From: Pseudofabraea citricarpa
Taxonomy: Eukaryota; Ascomycota; Leotiomycetes; Helotiales; Dermateaceae
DNA: 64,000 bases
Assembly: GCA_029641185.1 (NCBI GenBank)
Contig: JAPWGK010000002.1
Location: forward strand, 1,736,001-1,800,000
Reading direction: 5' to 3'
Shown: piece after piece, positions 37,532-47,307 of the stretch
How the letters are laid out: each line of letters starts with the position of its first letter
How positions within the stretch are numbered: position 1 is the first letter of the stretch
Made by a program: the position numbers and the translations under genes
Notes under the pieces: generated by a model
Told to the model about the DNA's origin: nothing
Seen by the model: the letters and a program-made list of their open reading frames with translations, nothing else
Database searches by the model: none

Positions 37532-38308
37532 ATGGCAAAGACAAGGGGAGAAGCTCAAAAGGGACCGGAGGGACTTGCCAATCGCCGACGCGCTGACACG
37601 GAAAAAGCTGGAGAGCATGTGGCAGCTGCACAGAAATTGGGGAAGAGGAAGAGGGTAGATGCATCAGTATCAGACGTTGGCAGCACAAACACGGCCCCGG
37701 CAATCGATCTAGTCCAAAAACCGAAGCAAGACGAACAGCCATCCATCCTGACAGACTCTTCTGCGGATCCTTCGAACGAGAGTGCTACCGTCATCCCTCC
37801 TTCAGCGCCAGAAATACCGAGCGATCTCTTGATCTCACACAATGTCATCCCATCAAGCATTAACACTGGTACACAAATTCAGAAGAAGGTCAAACGGGTT
37901 CTTGAGATACTTGGCGATACGGTGGTAGACTCGGCAGCACGGCCTAGTGTAGTTATGCTCTATGCAAAGGCATCGGCTTCTTCCAAGATGATCAGTATCG
38001 CAGAGATTGCCAAAAGAGAATTGTCTAAGTATGGCGGGCAATGGTACCAGTATATTAGTGTCGAGGCACTTATGGAACCTCGGAAACAAAAATGCTCCCA
38101 GACTAGCCCAAACGTCAATGTTCTCGGAGCAAAGAAATCTCAACAGGACGGCGTAGAAGAAGATGAAAATATGGATACTACGTTCGAAACGATGAAGACG
38201 CCATTTGAGAGAGCCATTGAGGGAAATTCCAAGGTCAGGGCCGTCCCATTGATGAGAATTTACCTGGCAAAATCCAAACTTGAGAGTTTGAAGAGGTCAA
38301 CAAGGTAG
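37532..38308 (+). CDS. Alba-like domain DNA/RNA-binding protein
   Basis: Single-exon gene of 258 residues. The first about 105 residues are basic and disordered, with GKRKRVD as a possible nuclear signal. The Alba fold then follows: IQKKVKRVLEILGD, PSVVMLYAKASASSKMISIA (the nucleic-acid-binding loop between strand 1 and helix 1), EIAKRELSKYGGQWYQYISV, an insert of about 50 acidic residues, and the last strand VPLMRIYLAKSKL. Alba proteins bind RNA or DNA. Eukaryotic members include the Pop6/Pop7 subunits of RNase P/MRP and free RNA-binding proteins. The long N-terminus and the insert do not fit Pop7 well, so the subfamily is left open. Confidence 0.75.
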   Translation: MAKTRGEAQKGPEGLANRRRADTEKAGEHVAAAQKLGKRKRVDASVSDVGSTNTAPAIDLVQKPKQDEQPSILTDSSADPSNESATVIPPSAPEIPSDLLISHNVIPSSINTGTQIQKKVKRVLEILGDTVVDSAARPSVVMLYAKASASSKMISIAEIAKRELSKYGGQWYQYISVEALMEPRKQKCSQTSPNVNVLGAKKSQQDGVEEDENMDTTFETMKTPFERAIEGNSKVRAVPLMRIYLAKSKLESLKRSTR

Positions 38309-38741
38309 GATAAGTTTCAAGTAGTTTTCACTCTCTGTTTTGTTTTCCAAGTTTGCTCGTACAGATGTTGAAGCTCATCAATTTGCAGCGAACAAACCAA
38401 CACCTTGACTACCAAATCGAAGTAGAAAAATCGATAGTAAGGGGGGAGTTTGGCGTCTTTCACATTTTCCTGAAAACTGCTTTCAAAGATACCCCGCAAT
38501 TGTAAATTCAACATGCGTTTATTGGACTTAAAGTGATAGGAAATTAAGTACAAATTACATTTTCAAAGTGACGCACCAAGCCCAGTACTTTTACAATGGC
38601 CAGCTGATCCTTAACGCCATAATGCCATGATCGCCTTCGCCGCAATGCACCACGCTGACCCGCCATATGCATACCTCCTCCATATATGACCCTCCTCCAA
38701 TATACAATTTGCAATCCGTAGGTTCACATGAAGGTTGGTCC
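38309..38741. other. Convergent 3' spacer, Alba gene / VTC1
   Basis: 433 bp, AT-rich, with two facing 3' UTRs and no further signal. Confidence 0.4.
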
Positions 38742-39202
38742 TCAGTGGCCATGCTTCTTCTCGGCGGAATTGTATGTGATTCTCAGCACAAAATTGACAA
38801 CGACCGCGAGTAGCAGGATAATGGCCAAGAATGTGGGACCGAAACGGTCGTCGAATCCAGCTTGCCCTCTCAATCGTATAGATTTTGCTCTCCAGTGGTA
38901 GGTAAATAATGCATATACCATCGTCGCCATAGCCACAACAGTGAACAGGAAAGCGGATATGAAGGCAGGTCGGTCACCGAAGTTCAGCATGCCAATGGCA
39001 AGTGCTCCGAGGATAACGGTGAAGTTGAGCCATGACAGGAAGGTTCGCTCGTTGGCGAAGAAGACTTTAGGCTCGACTCGGGTTGGAAGTGCAATACGCT
39101 TGCCTTGACAAGATATCAGTGGATGCTACAAAGTAATTCTATATATGCCCGATTGGATATCAACTAACCGGGCGCTGTCTGCAGGAGAGGTTGGCTGGAC
39201 AT
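38742..39202 (-). CDS. VTC1: Vacuolar transporter chaperone 1 (polyphosphate polymerase complex)
   Basis: Two exons, 39202-39169 and 39103-38742, separated by a 65-nt intron, encode 131 residues, the usual Vtc1 length. Exon 1 supplies [12 protein letters not shown], and exon 2 begins [20 protein letters not shown] followed by [20 protein letters not shown], the signature of the DUF202/VTC domain. Three membrane helices are visible: [36 protein letters not shown] and [20 protein letters not shown]. Vtc1 is the small membrane subunit of the VTC complex, which makes polyphosphate and passes it into the vacuole. The gene is divergent from the dynein light chain gene. Confidence 0.95.
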
Positions 39203-39683
39203 CTTGGGGTCGGAAGCTACCAAAGGAGGCAGAAATTCTGAATGTCTAACAATTGACCGGATAGCTTGTCTAGGGCTGAAGGGAGGTCGATTGTGAACGA
39301 GGTGTGTGTTCGGCAGCTAGCGAATGTTTTGGTGTTTCCCGGCAAGGTTACAACAATATGAATGATTTAAGACCTTGATTTTTGTTGATATAGAAAGACC
39401 CTCTCTGCATAGCATCGATAGCTGGGCCCACCACGTGGGCCATACCATCATTTTGATTGGCTTGGCGGTTAATGCAGCTACTTGTCACATGATTCAAACG
39501 ACTGCCGGTACCACTATATTGATTACTCAGCAAATCTCGGAGCGTCGCATCTTTATGCCGAACGACGACCTGAGCAACCCCAGAGCAACACAAGCGAGAA
39601 TTGTTACGACATCCTATCAACAACACAGGCATCCACCAAAGCTCTGTTTTGATACTATTCAACATCGCATCAACACATTCACA
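39203..39683. promoter_or_regulatory. Divergent VTC1/dynein light chain promoter
   Basis: The 481-bp spacer serves both genes. The reading frames inside it on either strand look accidental. No specific site is recognised. Confidence 0.35.
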
Positions 39684-40334
39684 ATGGCTACCCCATCTAT
39701 CACACCTGTACGTTGATCATCCCAATGGCCTCACGACAGGAGCTAACCGTAACGCAGCCTATCTCCGTCACCAGACTAAAGCAAATCGCAAACGATGTAT
39801 GCATGAAACTCCTATCCAAACAATTGCTGCGACTAACCATTTTTCAGGCTTGCCAGAGTGCCTTAGGAAGTGCAGAGTTCTACGAACATTCCAAGACGGA
39901 GGCATGGAACACAACCATCATTGTACCAAAACCTTATAAGCTCCTTGTCGTGATAGGTCTTTTGCTAACCCCTGATGCAGAACTCGATGCTCAAAGCCAT
40001 CATCTCTGAATCATCACCACCCGGTGGCACTCCCCAATACAAATACGCAATCAACAGCACCATCATCCAGCACCTCGTACCTACGTCGGCCTTGAATAAA
40101 CCAAGAGCGATTGCATCTCCTGCGGAGCCTGCAGAGGCTAGCGAGAAGGCGGGTGACGCCAAATCAGAAGCAACAGGCACAGATGGCAAGCCCCATGTTG
40201 GGCGGAGAGGAATGCACTCAGCAACAGGTGCTTTCTGGAACGAGAAGACAGACGGCATGTGGGGATATAAGTACGAAGGCGGCGAGAGCAAGGGACTTGA
40301 CGTTGTCATCTCGCTCATCTGGATTTCGATTTAG
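39684..40334 (+). CDS. DYNLT1: Tctex-1 type dynein light chain
   Basis: Four exons, 39684-39707, 39758-39796, 39848-39922 and 39981-40334, encode 163 residues. Family blocks are VTRLKQIANDACQSALG, EFYEHSKTEAWNTTIINSML, KYAINSTIIQHLV, GRRGMHSATGAFWNEKTDGM and WGYKYEGGESKGLDVVISLI. It is a dimeric light chain on the cytoplasmic dynein intermediate chain, linking cargo. Compared with animal Tctex-1 (about 113 residues), an insert of about 40 Ala/Glu/Lys-rich residues sits between the QHLV strand and RRGMHSA, likely a disordered loop. The first three exons are very short (24, 39 and 75 nt). Confidence 0.9.
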
Positions 40335-41378
40335 CATACCTGGTTGTTTTGTTCCATCAAAAGCGTTGCGGGGTAGCATTGCGAATTGGGCACGGGGTCC
40401 TGGAGTACTTTTTGGGGATATTCTGAAGGTCATCTGGGGGGCAGGTAGGAGGATCTTCGACATGAGTCAGAAGGTTCCTAATAAATGTTCACTTCCATGC
40501 ACGACTGAGTTGTTTCGCCAGGGGATGTGTGCCATTTTCTTTTTGTTTTTTGGACTTAGTACTGTACAGTAGTGCTTGCTGCACGTAAGGCTCCACAACA
40601 CCCACCTAGCATCCGCCACCAGTGTCGGCGCTGTGAAGGGGTGTGAGGTGTGAGGTGTGAGGTGTGAGGTGTGAGGTGTGAGGTGTGAGGTGTGAGGTGT
40701 GAGGTGTGAGGTGTGAGGTGTGAGGTGTGAGGTTCAGTGAGTGGTGTGATGAAAGGATCACGATGATTGGTGTCAGCTGCGTTATCGGCATCGGAGAGCG
40801 ATGCTCGGATGCTGGCACGCTTATCGTACCGCTAACTTCCGCCAATGATGGCCTGACTGGGAAGGTACATGACACGAGATTTCCAACTTTGCCCATGATT
40901 TTTCTCTCTCTCTGCTCCTGCCCACCCGCACTCGGTCTGCCAGCTTTGTCTTGTCGTTGCCACATCTGACCGGGTAGATCAGAAAATCGAGTCTTCCCCG
41001 ACGCTAACATCAGTACACGTGGGGATTTTTAGGAAAAGGTGGATCCTCGCACACCGCCGGCTACGCCTCGGATGGAAATATCAAACACGCGATCTCCAGA
41101 CGTTTTCTCCTGACGCCTTCGTGGGGAAGCTTCTTAAGGCCATACTCGCCCTTGTTTCTTTGACTTCGAGATCCATTGTTATTTTATTTTTACCACAGTA
41201 AGCCTTCACCACCTCAGTAACACCGCAGTGTAAGCTCAGCTTCCTACAACGCCAGTCAACGATCCTTCGGCTAATCTCACTCAGACTACGCATAAATACC
41301 ACACACCACCCCTAAACCTAAACACGAGCAAAACAATAGCCATCTGTCCAAAAGGAAACATACATCACATTAGCTACC
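40335..41378. other. Spacer with heptamer array
   Basis: 1.0 kb between the dynein light chain stop and the first F-box gene. It contains a perfect heptamer tandem array (listed separately) and a promoter-like region rich in ACC/CAC just before 41379. No gene is recognised. Confidence 0.4.
40641..40731. repeat. Minisatellite, 13 perfect copies of GTGTGAG
   Basis: Thirteen identical 7-bp units fill 40641-40731 without a mismatch, followed by a partial unit. It is not a telomere-type repeat. Full identity points to recent slippage. Confidence 0.97.
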
Positions 41379-42083
41379 ATGGCCGTCCTATTGGAATCAT
41401 CAGCCCAAACATTGGCACAATCGCCATCTTTGAAGAGAAAGTTCAAGCCCGATTTGATCGAGACAGCAAGAATCTCCCGCCGCGCAGGAGATAGGACCGA
41501 GGAGCATCTCAGTCCTGTAGATGCGGCCAGTCTTGCGGAGATTTCTGCTAAATGGTGTCTGTACCGCGCTCAGATTCAATACAACACCGCTTTGGCATCA
41601 TGGCTGGTCACGAGCTCGACACACACCACTCGACGCTTTACCCCCGAATTAATAGAGACCACCAGACGGTCAAGGAGGGCCGAGAATAGAGCTGCTACGG
41701 GACCAAGTCTCCGCGCTCTTCCAACTGAACTTCACTTTGAGATCTTCTCATATCTAGACAAAATCGACGCCACATGTCTAGGAGTAACATGTAAAAACGC
41801 TTATGGCGTTTACCAGGCAACGCACAGCGTAGTACCCCTAAACCAGAGACGAGTCGGCCCAAACACTCTCGAATCAGCTTGGAAGCGTCTGGCTAAGCAA
41901 GCATGTGCACACTGCGGGATCTACCGATGCGAGCTCCACGCCCATCTTGCGGACTGGATGCCCGAGAATCTCGAGTACTGTGCTATGAAGGCCAAGTTCG
42001 GCCCAAAAGCAGCCGCTGGCTCGAGGACATCATGCTTCCGTGGCGTGCCATCGAAGCCACACGTCTGTGGACGACATCCATAA
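41379..42083 (+). CDS. F-box protein, fungal orphan type
   Basis: Single-exon gene of 234 residues with a strong start context (ACCATGGCC). The F-box is at about residues 111-145 (LRALPTELHFEIFSYLDKID, then TCLGVTCKNAYGVYQ), which should bind Skp1. After it come cysteine motifs HCGIYRC, LEYCAMKAKFG and HVCGRHP at the C-terminus, typical of the zinc-binding tail in many small fungal F-box proteins. The N-terminal half has an internal duplication: residues 20-40 (KFKPDLIETARISRRAGDRT) and 85-105 (RFTPELIETTRRSRRAENRA). A +1-frame continuation exists beyond the stop, but the in-frame CGRHP tail fits the family, so I do not call a frameshift. The target is unknown. Confidence 0.72.
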   Translation: MAVLLESSAQTLAQSPSLKRKFKPDLIETARISRRAGDRTEEHLSPVDAASLAEISAKWCLYRAQIQYNTALASWLVTSSTHTTRRFTPELIETTRRSRRAENRAATGPSLRALPTELHFEIFSYLDKIDATCLGVTCKNAYGVYQATHSVVPLNQRRVGPNTLESAWKRLAKQACAHCGIYRCELHAHLADWMPENLEYCAMKAKFGPKAAAGSRTSCFRGVPSKPHVCGRHP

Positions 42084-43257
42084 GAGGCATCCCAAGCCAA
42101 AGCATTGTAAAAGAGCAAAATTGGAATTTATGAGGTTTGATTAGACGGAGGCGTACAAATTAGCGACATTTTTCATCATCCCTGGAGGCAAGCGCTGCAA
42201 CGGCATGGCATGGAGGAATTGGTTTATGGTTTTCAGCATACGTGCTTTTGGAGTTCTTTTTTTCTCATCCGCTTTCCCACGCGGGTTTATACGGGCATAG
42301 GAGGAAATAATAATAACGGATTCGCATCGCATTGCAGAATACCCTTGTTTAGAGAGAAGGACCGAAAAGAAATTACTATTCAGACTGTTTAAAAGAAGAA
42401 AAACCATACATAGATTGTTCGACAGAATCCTTATGAATATACAAGTCTTTTTCTCAGAGCCAGATGGCATCTCATTTGCCAAATTGTGACTTTAGCTAGT
42501 CACAAATTGGACTCATTCGCTCCAGCTACAGAGGATCTTGCTCTCGTCATGCTGGGTTTACTTGCGTCGCTTAGAATGAATGGCATTCAGCACTAGTCAT
42601 GCATGCATCTTCAGTGACGATTGGTCACTACTCAACTCGGTCGTGTTACACGACTTTTCCGTTTCGTCCCGATGCTGCAATGCAACGCAGTGTAGTGCAG
42701 GACAGTCATTAGCTCTTACCTTAGCTAATCTCATAACCCAATTGGGTGGGTCAAAGGAGAGCAATGCATGCGAATCCCCTTTGGTGCGTTTCCTTTTTCT
42801 AGAAGCATAACTTTTATACATCTGCATGTGCAGGAGAATACCCGCTCGCAATTGGTGGTTTTACTTAGATGTTGTGAAAACAGAATAAGAATCAGATTGT
42901 GAAAGTTCACTTGTCATTTTTGGGGGCGGCTGATGATTTGAGGTAGGGTACTTATTGGGTGTGATGCTCTGCAGAAATGTATCGGTTGGTTGGTCGCTTA
43001 ATGATATCTTAAAGGCACTTCGTCGCAAACCACCATTCCTTGAGTAGAATAGGGGTTGAAAGACTATCATATTTATCTTAATACTCTTATCCATAATCTC
43101 TTATACATCTGCTCAAGTGTCGTCAACTCCCATTTCATATACCAAGCTCTTCTAGACTATCTTCCTCAAGTCTTCATACATGTTGGGTATCTCATCGCTT
43201 TATGAATCTCTGCAGGCCACATCACATTCTCTTCCCGGCTAGGCTTCTTCGAGAGTA
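42084..43257. other. Convergent spacer between the two F-box genes
   Basis: 1.2 kb, AT-rich with two facing 3' ends. No coding or RNA feature is recognised. Confidence 0.4.
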
Positions 43258-44324
43258 TTAGATCCCAAGGTCTTCGAAGATTTCCTCCCAGGTCGTGTAA
43301 TTCTTGCAATAGGCTTCGTATCGCTTTTCATCGCCCTTGCAGAATTCCTTAAACCATGTCGGGTCTCGTACCCAAAGGGCGTATGGAATCCAGTCCCCAC
43401 GGTATCTACTCACATCCCGGTGTTCACACTTACAGTCGATGCCGGCTTTGTGGTCGCAGCCACAGAACACCCAAAAGCCTTCATCGCCAAAGTCGACGCT
43501 GGCTGCAGGCTTCTTGGTATGGCAATCAGTAAGAGGAGTCCTCTCCTCGCAGTTCTTCAAGCCCATTGACTCGTGCTTAAAGGCGAAACAAGTTGCTTCG
43601 CTCAACTCGACGGGCTCGCAATCGTCCAATGCTTGGATGTACTCCTTGTAACCATCTTCGTGGATCAGGATCTCCGCTGCCCGGCAACGACTACAGTAAC
43701 TCCAGAACGTGTCCAGAGTCTCCTGGTCGGCATCCCAGAAAGGTTCATTCCGCTCCAAAGACCGGTCTTCGAAGTCTGTCGAGTCATGTGCTTTCAGCGG
43801 CTTGTACTTTCGACACCGCCAACAGAACAACATGTCCTTGAAGATCCTCTCGCCCTCGATCAGCTCGACTAAGTGAGGATACCACGTTATGCCATCGCTC
43901 CAGCGATCATCAGGCGCCCATTCGTCTGGCCACCAGTAATTCCTCACGGCACCGGTACTGGTGACTTGCATATCCAACTGGGTGTACCAGCCCATGCCCA
44001 CGCGGTATGCCTTTAAGTCCCACTCGTAGAATTTCCGGACGTGCGCATAGAGTCGACTGCATGTGAGCCCGAAGCAGATGAGCGATACGGGGTCCATCTC
44101 AGCGTCCTTGACAATCAGCGTGAGTAACTCGGATGGTAGGAGAGCAAGCGAGAATCTGGACGAGTTTAGTTTGTTGTTCTGAGGGTTTACGAATCGACTT
44201 ACATGTTCTTGCTACCTTGGAGCTGCTCCTGTCTTGGGATCTCTTCTATCTCTGGGTCGTCCTCCCTAGGAACGTGTACGAGTGTCGAGGACACCATGCC
44301 AGCTGTCTCGGAATCTTTATCCAT
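43258..44324 (-). CDS. F-box protein with CxxC clusters, fungal orphan type
   Basis: Two exons, 44324-44203 and 44155-43258, separated by a 47-nt intron, encode 339 residues. The acidic N-terminus (about 40 residues) leads into the F-box at residues about 42-77 (ALLPSELLTLIVKDAEMDPV, SLICFGLTCSRLYAHV). The remainder is Trp/Asp/Cys-rich: FCWRCRKYKPL and SYCSRCRAAEIL form two CxxC pairs, followed by CFAFKHESMG, CGCDHKAGIDCKC and a C-terminal WEEIFEDLGI. This looks like a zinc-stabilised substrate-binding part, as found in large fungal F-box families, but no known target family is recognised. Right upstream of the start lies a three-copy 93-bp array. Confidence 0.78.
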
Positions 44325-47307
44325 AATTGTCTAAGGAATATTGTTGGTATGTTGTGATGAAAAGAGAGGACTTGAATGTCGGAGAGGATTGATGTTGGTT
44401 CTTATCAGTAAGAATGTGGGTGAAGAAGGAATATTGTTGGTATGTTGTGATGAAAAGAGAGGACTTGAATGTCGGAGAGGATTGATGTTGGTTCTTATCA
44501 GTAAGAATGTGGGTGAAGAAGGAATATTGTTGGTATGTTGTGATGAAAAGAGAGGACTTGAATGTCGGAGAGGATTGATGTTGGTTTTGATCAGTAAGAA
44601 TTTGGGTGAAGAAGGAGCATAGCCAGGTAACTCCTTCCCTTGATATATGTTTTGCAGTCCACCGGGCGATGGAACTAAGTGAATCGCGTGCCGGGGCTTA
44701 ATATCAAGTGGGAAAATATTTTATTGTCTACGTAGGATTCACCGATCATTTTCTAGAGAACAAGCTAACCTAAATCTACCAGGAAGATTTCATATATGGA
44801 TAATTGGACGCCGGCACGCCCTGTGGGCAGTTTGGGCAGTTTGGCGTGGTACCGCGGCAGCATTGTTAGATCGCAAACAGCTCCTAAACACTGATATACG
44901 TCGCTAGGCATTGCTTCTCTTGCCAGAGCCTCAAATTTGATAGGTTCAGCGGGACCAAATACTGAGATGGTAGGGATCTGGTCTGCCTAGAGCTAATTCT
45001 GACGCGGTGCGGTATACTTATTACCTACGCCCTGGTCTGGCGAAAGGCAGCTCCAGTGCACACGCACGTACGCCGGTGCCTGGCTAGGGGGCAGAAGATT
45101 TGCTTGTATGCTTGTATCTAATCTCATGACTGACTCTTGTCTCCTGGGCGTGCTTGCTCAAATTATCCAGTTTGTCGTGTTCCACTGTACTATTGTACGC
45201 AGGCGTTTTCTTTTCTTGTCCACGATAATATCACGACCGGGTCTATCAATCGCTTCAATTATTTTTTCTCTCCTCGCACGGTTGATTATAGGGCACATCT
45301 TGCTTGGTTGTTAGTTGCCGGATAGCAGAGTCTAAATCATCACTCAATCGGTTTATAGAGAGCGCTACGGCTTAGCTAGCTTCTCTTAGCCTTATCATAT
45401 AAAGTAGTGAGTGAGTCACGTAGTATTTTAGCGTCATTCGGTACCAAGTAGCCGTGTCTACTGTCACTTGTAATTATGATAACTTTAATGGCGCACACAG
45501 TGATGATAAATCCATAGAAAACACATCTTCTCTTGTAGATAATATAGATTTGCGCCCGTGAGGCTTCATAAGGCAAGATTCACGGATTTTTCGCCTCGCT
45601 CGCTTCGAGACTTTCTGATGTTTTTTCCAGAACGAGCTCACCGAGGAGCTACATCTGCTTACCACTTCACACTGGTGAGGCAAGGCTCGGACAGCGATTG
45701 GGATTGGCCGATCAGAATATGGAGTGGGTTCCAGGGCGAAGTTTCAAATTTGCCAGAGGATTTTCTCAACCCCCTTTTCCTTTCGGTTTACCGAAGATGA
45801 AAAGTGAGTCATTCCTGGTCCTGGTCCCAGAAGAGGCCAAAAACTCCATCACCAGGATTGATCGAGGTACACAGCTATGAATCTTCGATTTCTGATTGTT
45901 TTTGCTTGATGCTTATTTAACGATACGAAAGGGGTTTTTATGTACTGATTCTCGTTTTCCTTTTTCTTGCCATTTAAGCGAGTTCGAAGTCTATCTAGGA
46001 GACATTCAGAAGTAACGCTGCTTATTTGTAGCACTACCACTGTTACTTTCTCCTAAAAGTTGAACGCACATAGGCCCTCTCTCCCTCTCTCTCTGGGTAT
46101 CACAATAATTACTATGAATTCTATATCGTAAATCTTGACAAGATTTTGGGAGTTTGGTTTAGTAGGGATGCGGAGGAATTATCAGAGCCTTCGAGTCTCG
46201 CGAGTACTTGCTTCTTGTTACTCCTATCGCATGACATGGCAACATCTTAGAGGAGTGGCAAAGAATAAAATGCAAGCGATCTTGAAAACGTGCAGGAAAA
46301 AGGCGATGCCTACGGATAAGTTATAGGGCATGTGTAACATCATCTTCCCGAGAATCCCGGACAAGAATAAAACGAAGGAGGAAGAGTGAACCCGGTGAGA
46401 AGATTACCAGATTACTCAGACGTAAAAATAATCCCAATTGAACATTGCTTTTCCAGTACACGGGGAAGAGTCCAGCTGTACGTAGTAGCACCTACCACAT
46501 ACGTAGACATATCTCCATCTCCAAAGCAAATGACAAGCGAGCGACACAACACAAGTAACGGGCTCTGGTTATTGTCTACTAAAAAAGAAGCCTCTCACGC
46601 AGAATTGCCTACAATATGCCCCTCCCCAGTTTAGCATACTATGAGTAACATGCTTGGTGGCACACAGTGTGTACCAAACCACGTGACATTACACAACAGT
46701 GACATGCATCAACGGGATCGAACTTTAAGCATCATGAATGCTTATCCTTCTAAAGCTAGAAATGCAGTATAGTACAGTATTACAAAGGAACAAAAATAGA
46801 GGCCGCCAAAAAGGAAGAAAAAGACGGAGGGAAGAAAGTACTGTAGAGGCATGTGATTTGAGCGAGTTTACCCCGCTTTTGAAAAGGAGGCTGGGAGGTT
46901 TGGTGTGTCTGTTTTCTTTCCCCCCTCCCGGCCGCCAACCACACAGAATGCAGGATTCCGTTTATGTTGCACGTCTCAAAAGTCGCCCTCGAAAAAGATT
47001 GCACGTCGCAACAGGGGCGGTCATGGTGCTGGTTGGTTGGGGGACCTTCACGGCATCAACGCTCTCGTCGGCTTGATGTCATTCGTCCATCGGCAGGGCA
47101 GGCATGATTAGAAATCGAGAGGGAGAGAAAGAATAAAAAAAAAAGGGATCTCATCCCATCTTAGCGGATTAGGCATATCTATATATATACATACATATAT
47201 ATGCTGACGCCAATTGATTGTGGATATCTTTAGTGTATTGGGTTGATCAACCAACTAAAAGACTGATTCATCGGATCTGATCTCTGTGCTGCGTGGAAAC
47301 GACAAAC
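44325..47307. other. Long divergent spacer (3.0 kb), AT-rich
   Basis: It starts with the 93-bp array and continues as AT-rich sequence with short iterations: GCAGTTTGG (about 44827-44843), CTCTCTCC (about 46074-46095) and ATATATAC (about 47176-47201). The last part holds the promoter of the Fe-ADH-like gene. Reading frames of 60-110 codons have no recognisable features. Decayed transposon sequence is possible but cannot be shown by eye. Confidence 0.4.
44335..44613. repeat. Three tandem copies of a 93-bp unit beside an F-box start codon
   Basis: Units start at 44335, 44428 and 44521 and each is 93 bp. The first two are identical and the third differs at only a few positions near its end. On the minus strand, the gene's sense, each unit is CA/CT-rich, has no ATG, and ends ACCAACAATATTCC just before the leader and start codon at 44324, so it looks like repeated 5' leader or core promoter. 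On the plus strand one frame is open through all copies because 93 is a multiple of three. Confidence 0.97.

Noticed and set aside
41903..42133. Possible frameshift extending the first F-box protein in the +1 frame
   Set aside because: The in-frame C-terminus has the Cys/His tail expected for the family, so the gene is intact as read.
44341..44622. Plus-strand frame encoding three 31-residue repeats
   Set aside because: The frame is open only because the 93-bp repeat unit is divisible by three. The array is better explained as leader DNA of the minus-strand F-box gene.
46690..46735. AGTTCGATCCC on the minus strand resembling a tRNA B box
   Set aside because: The flanking bases cannot form the T-arm stem and no A box lies at a suitable distance.
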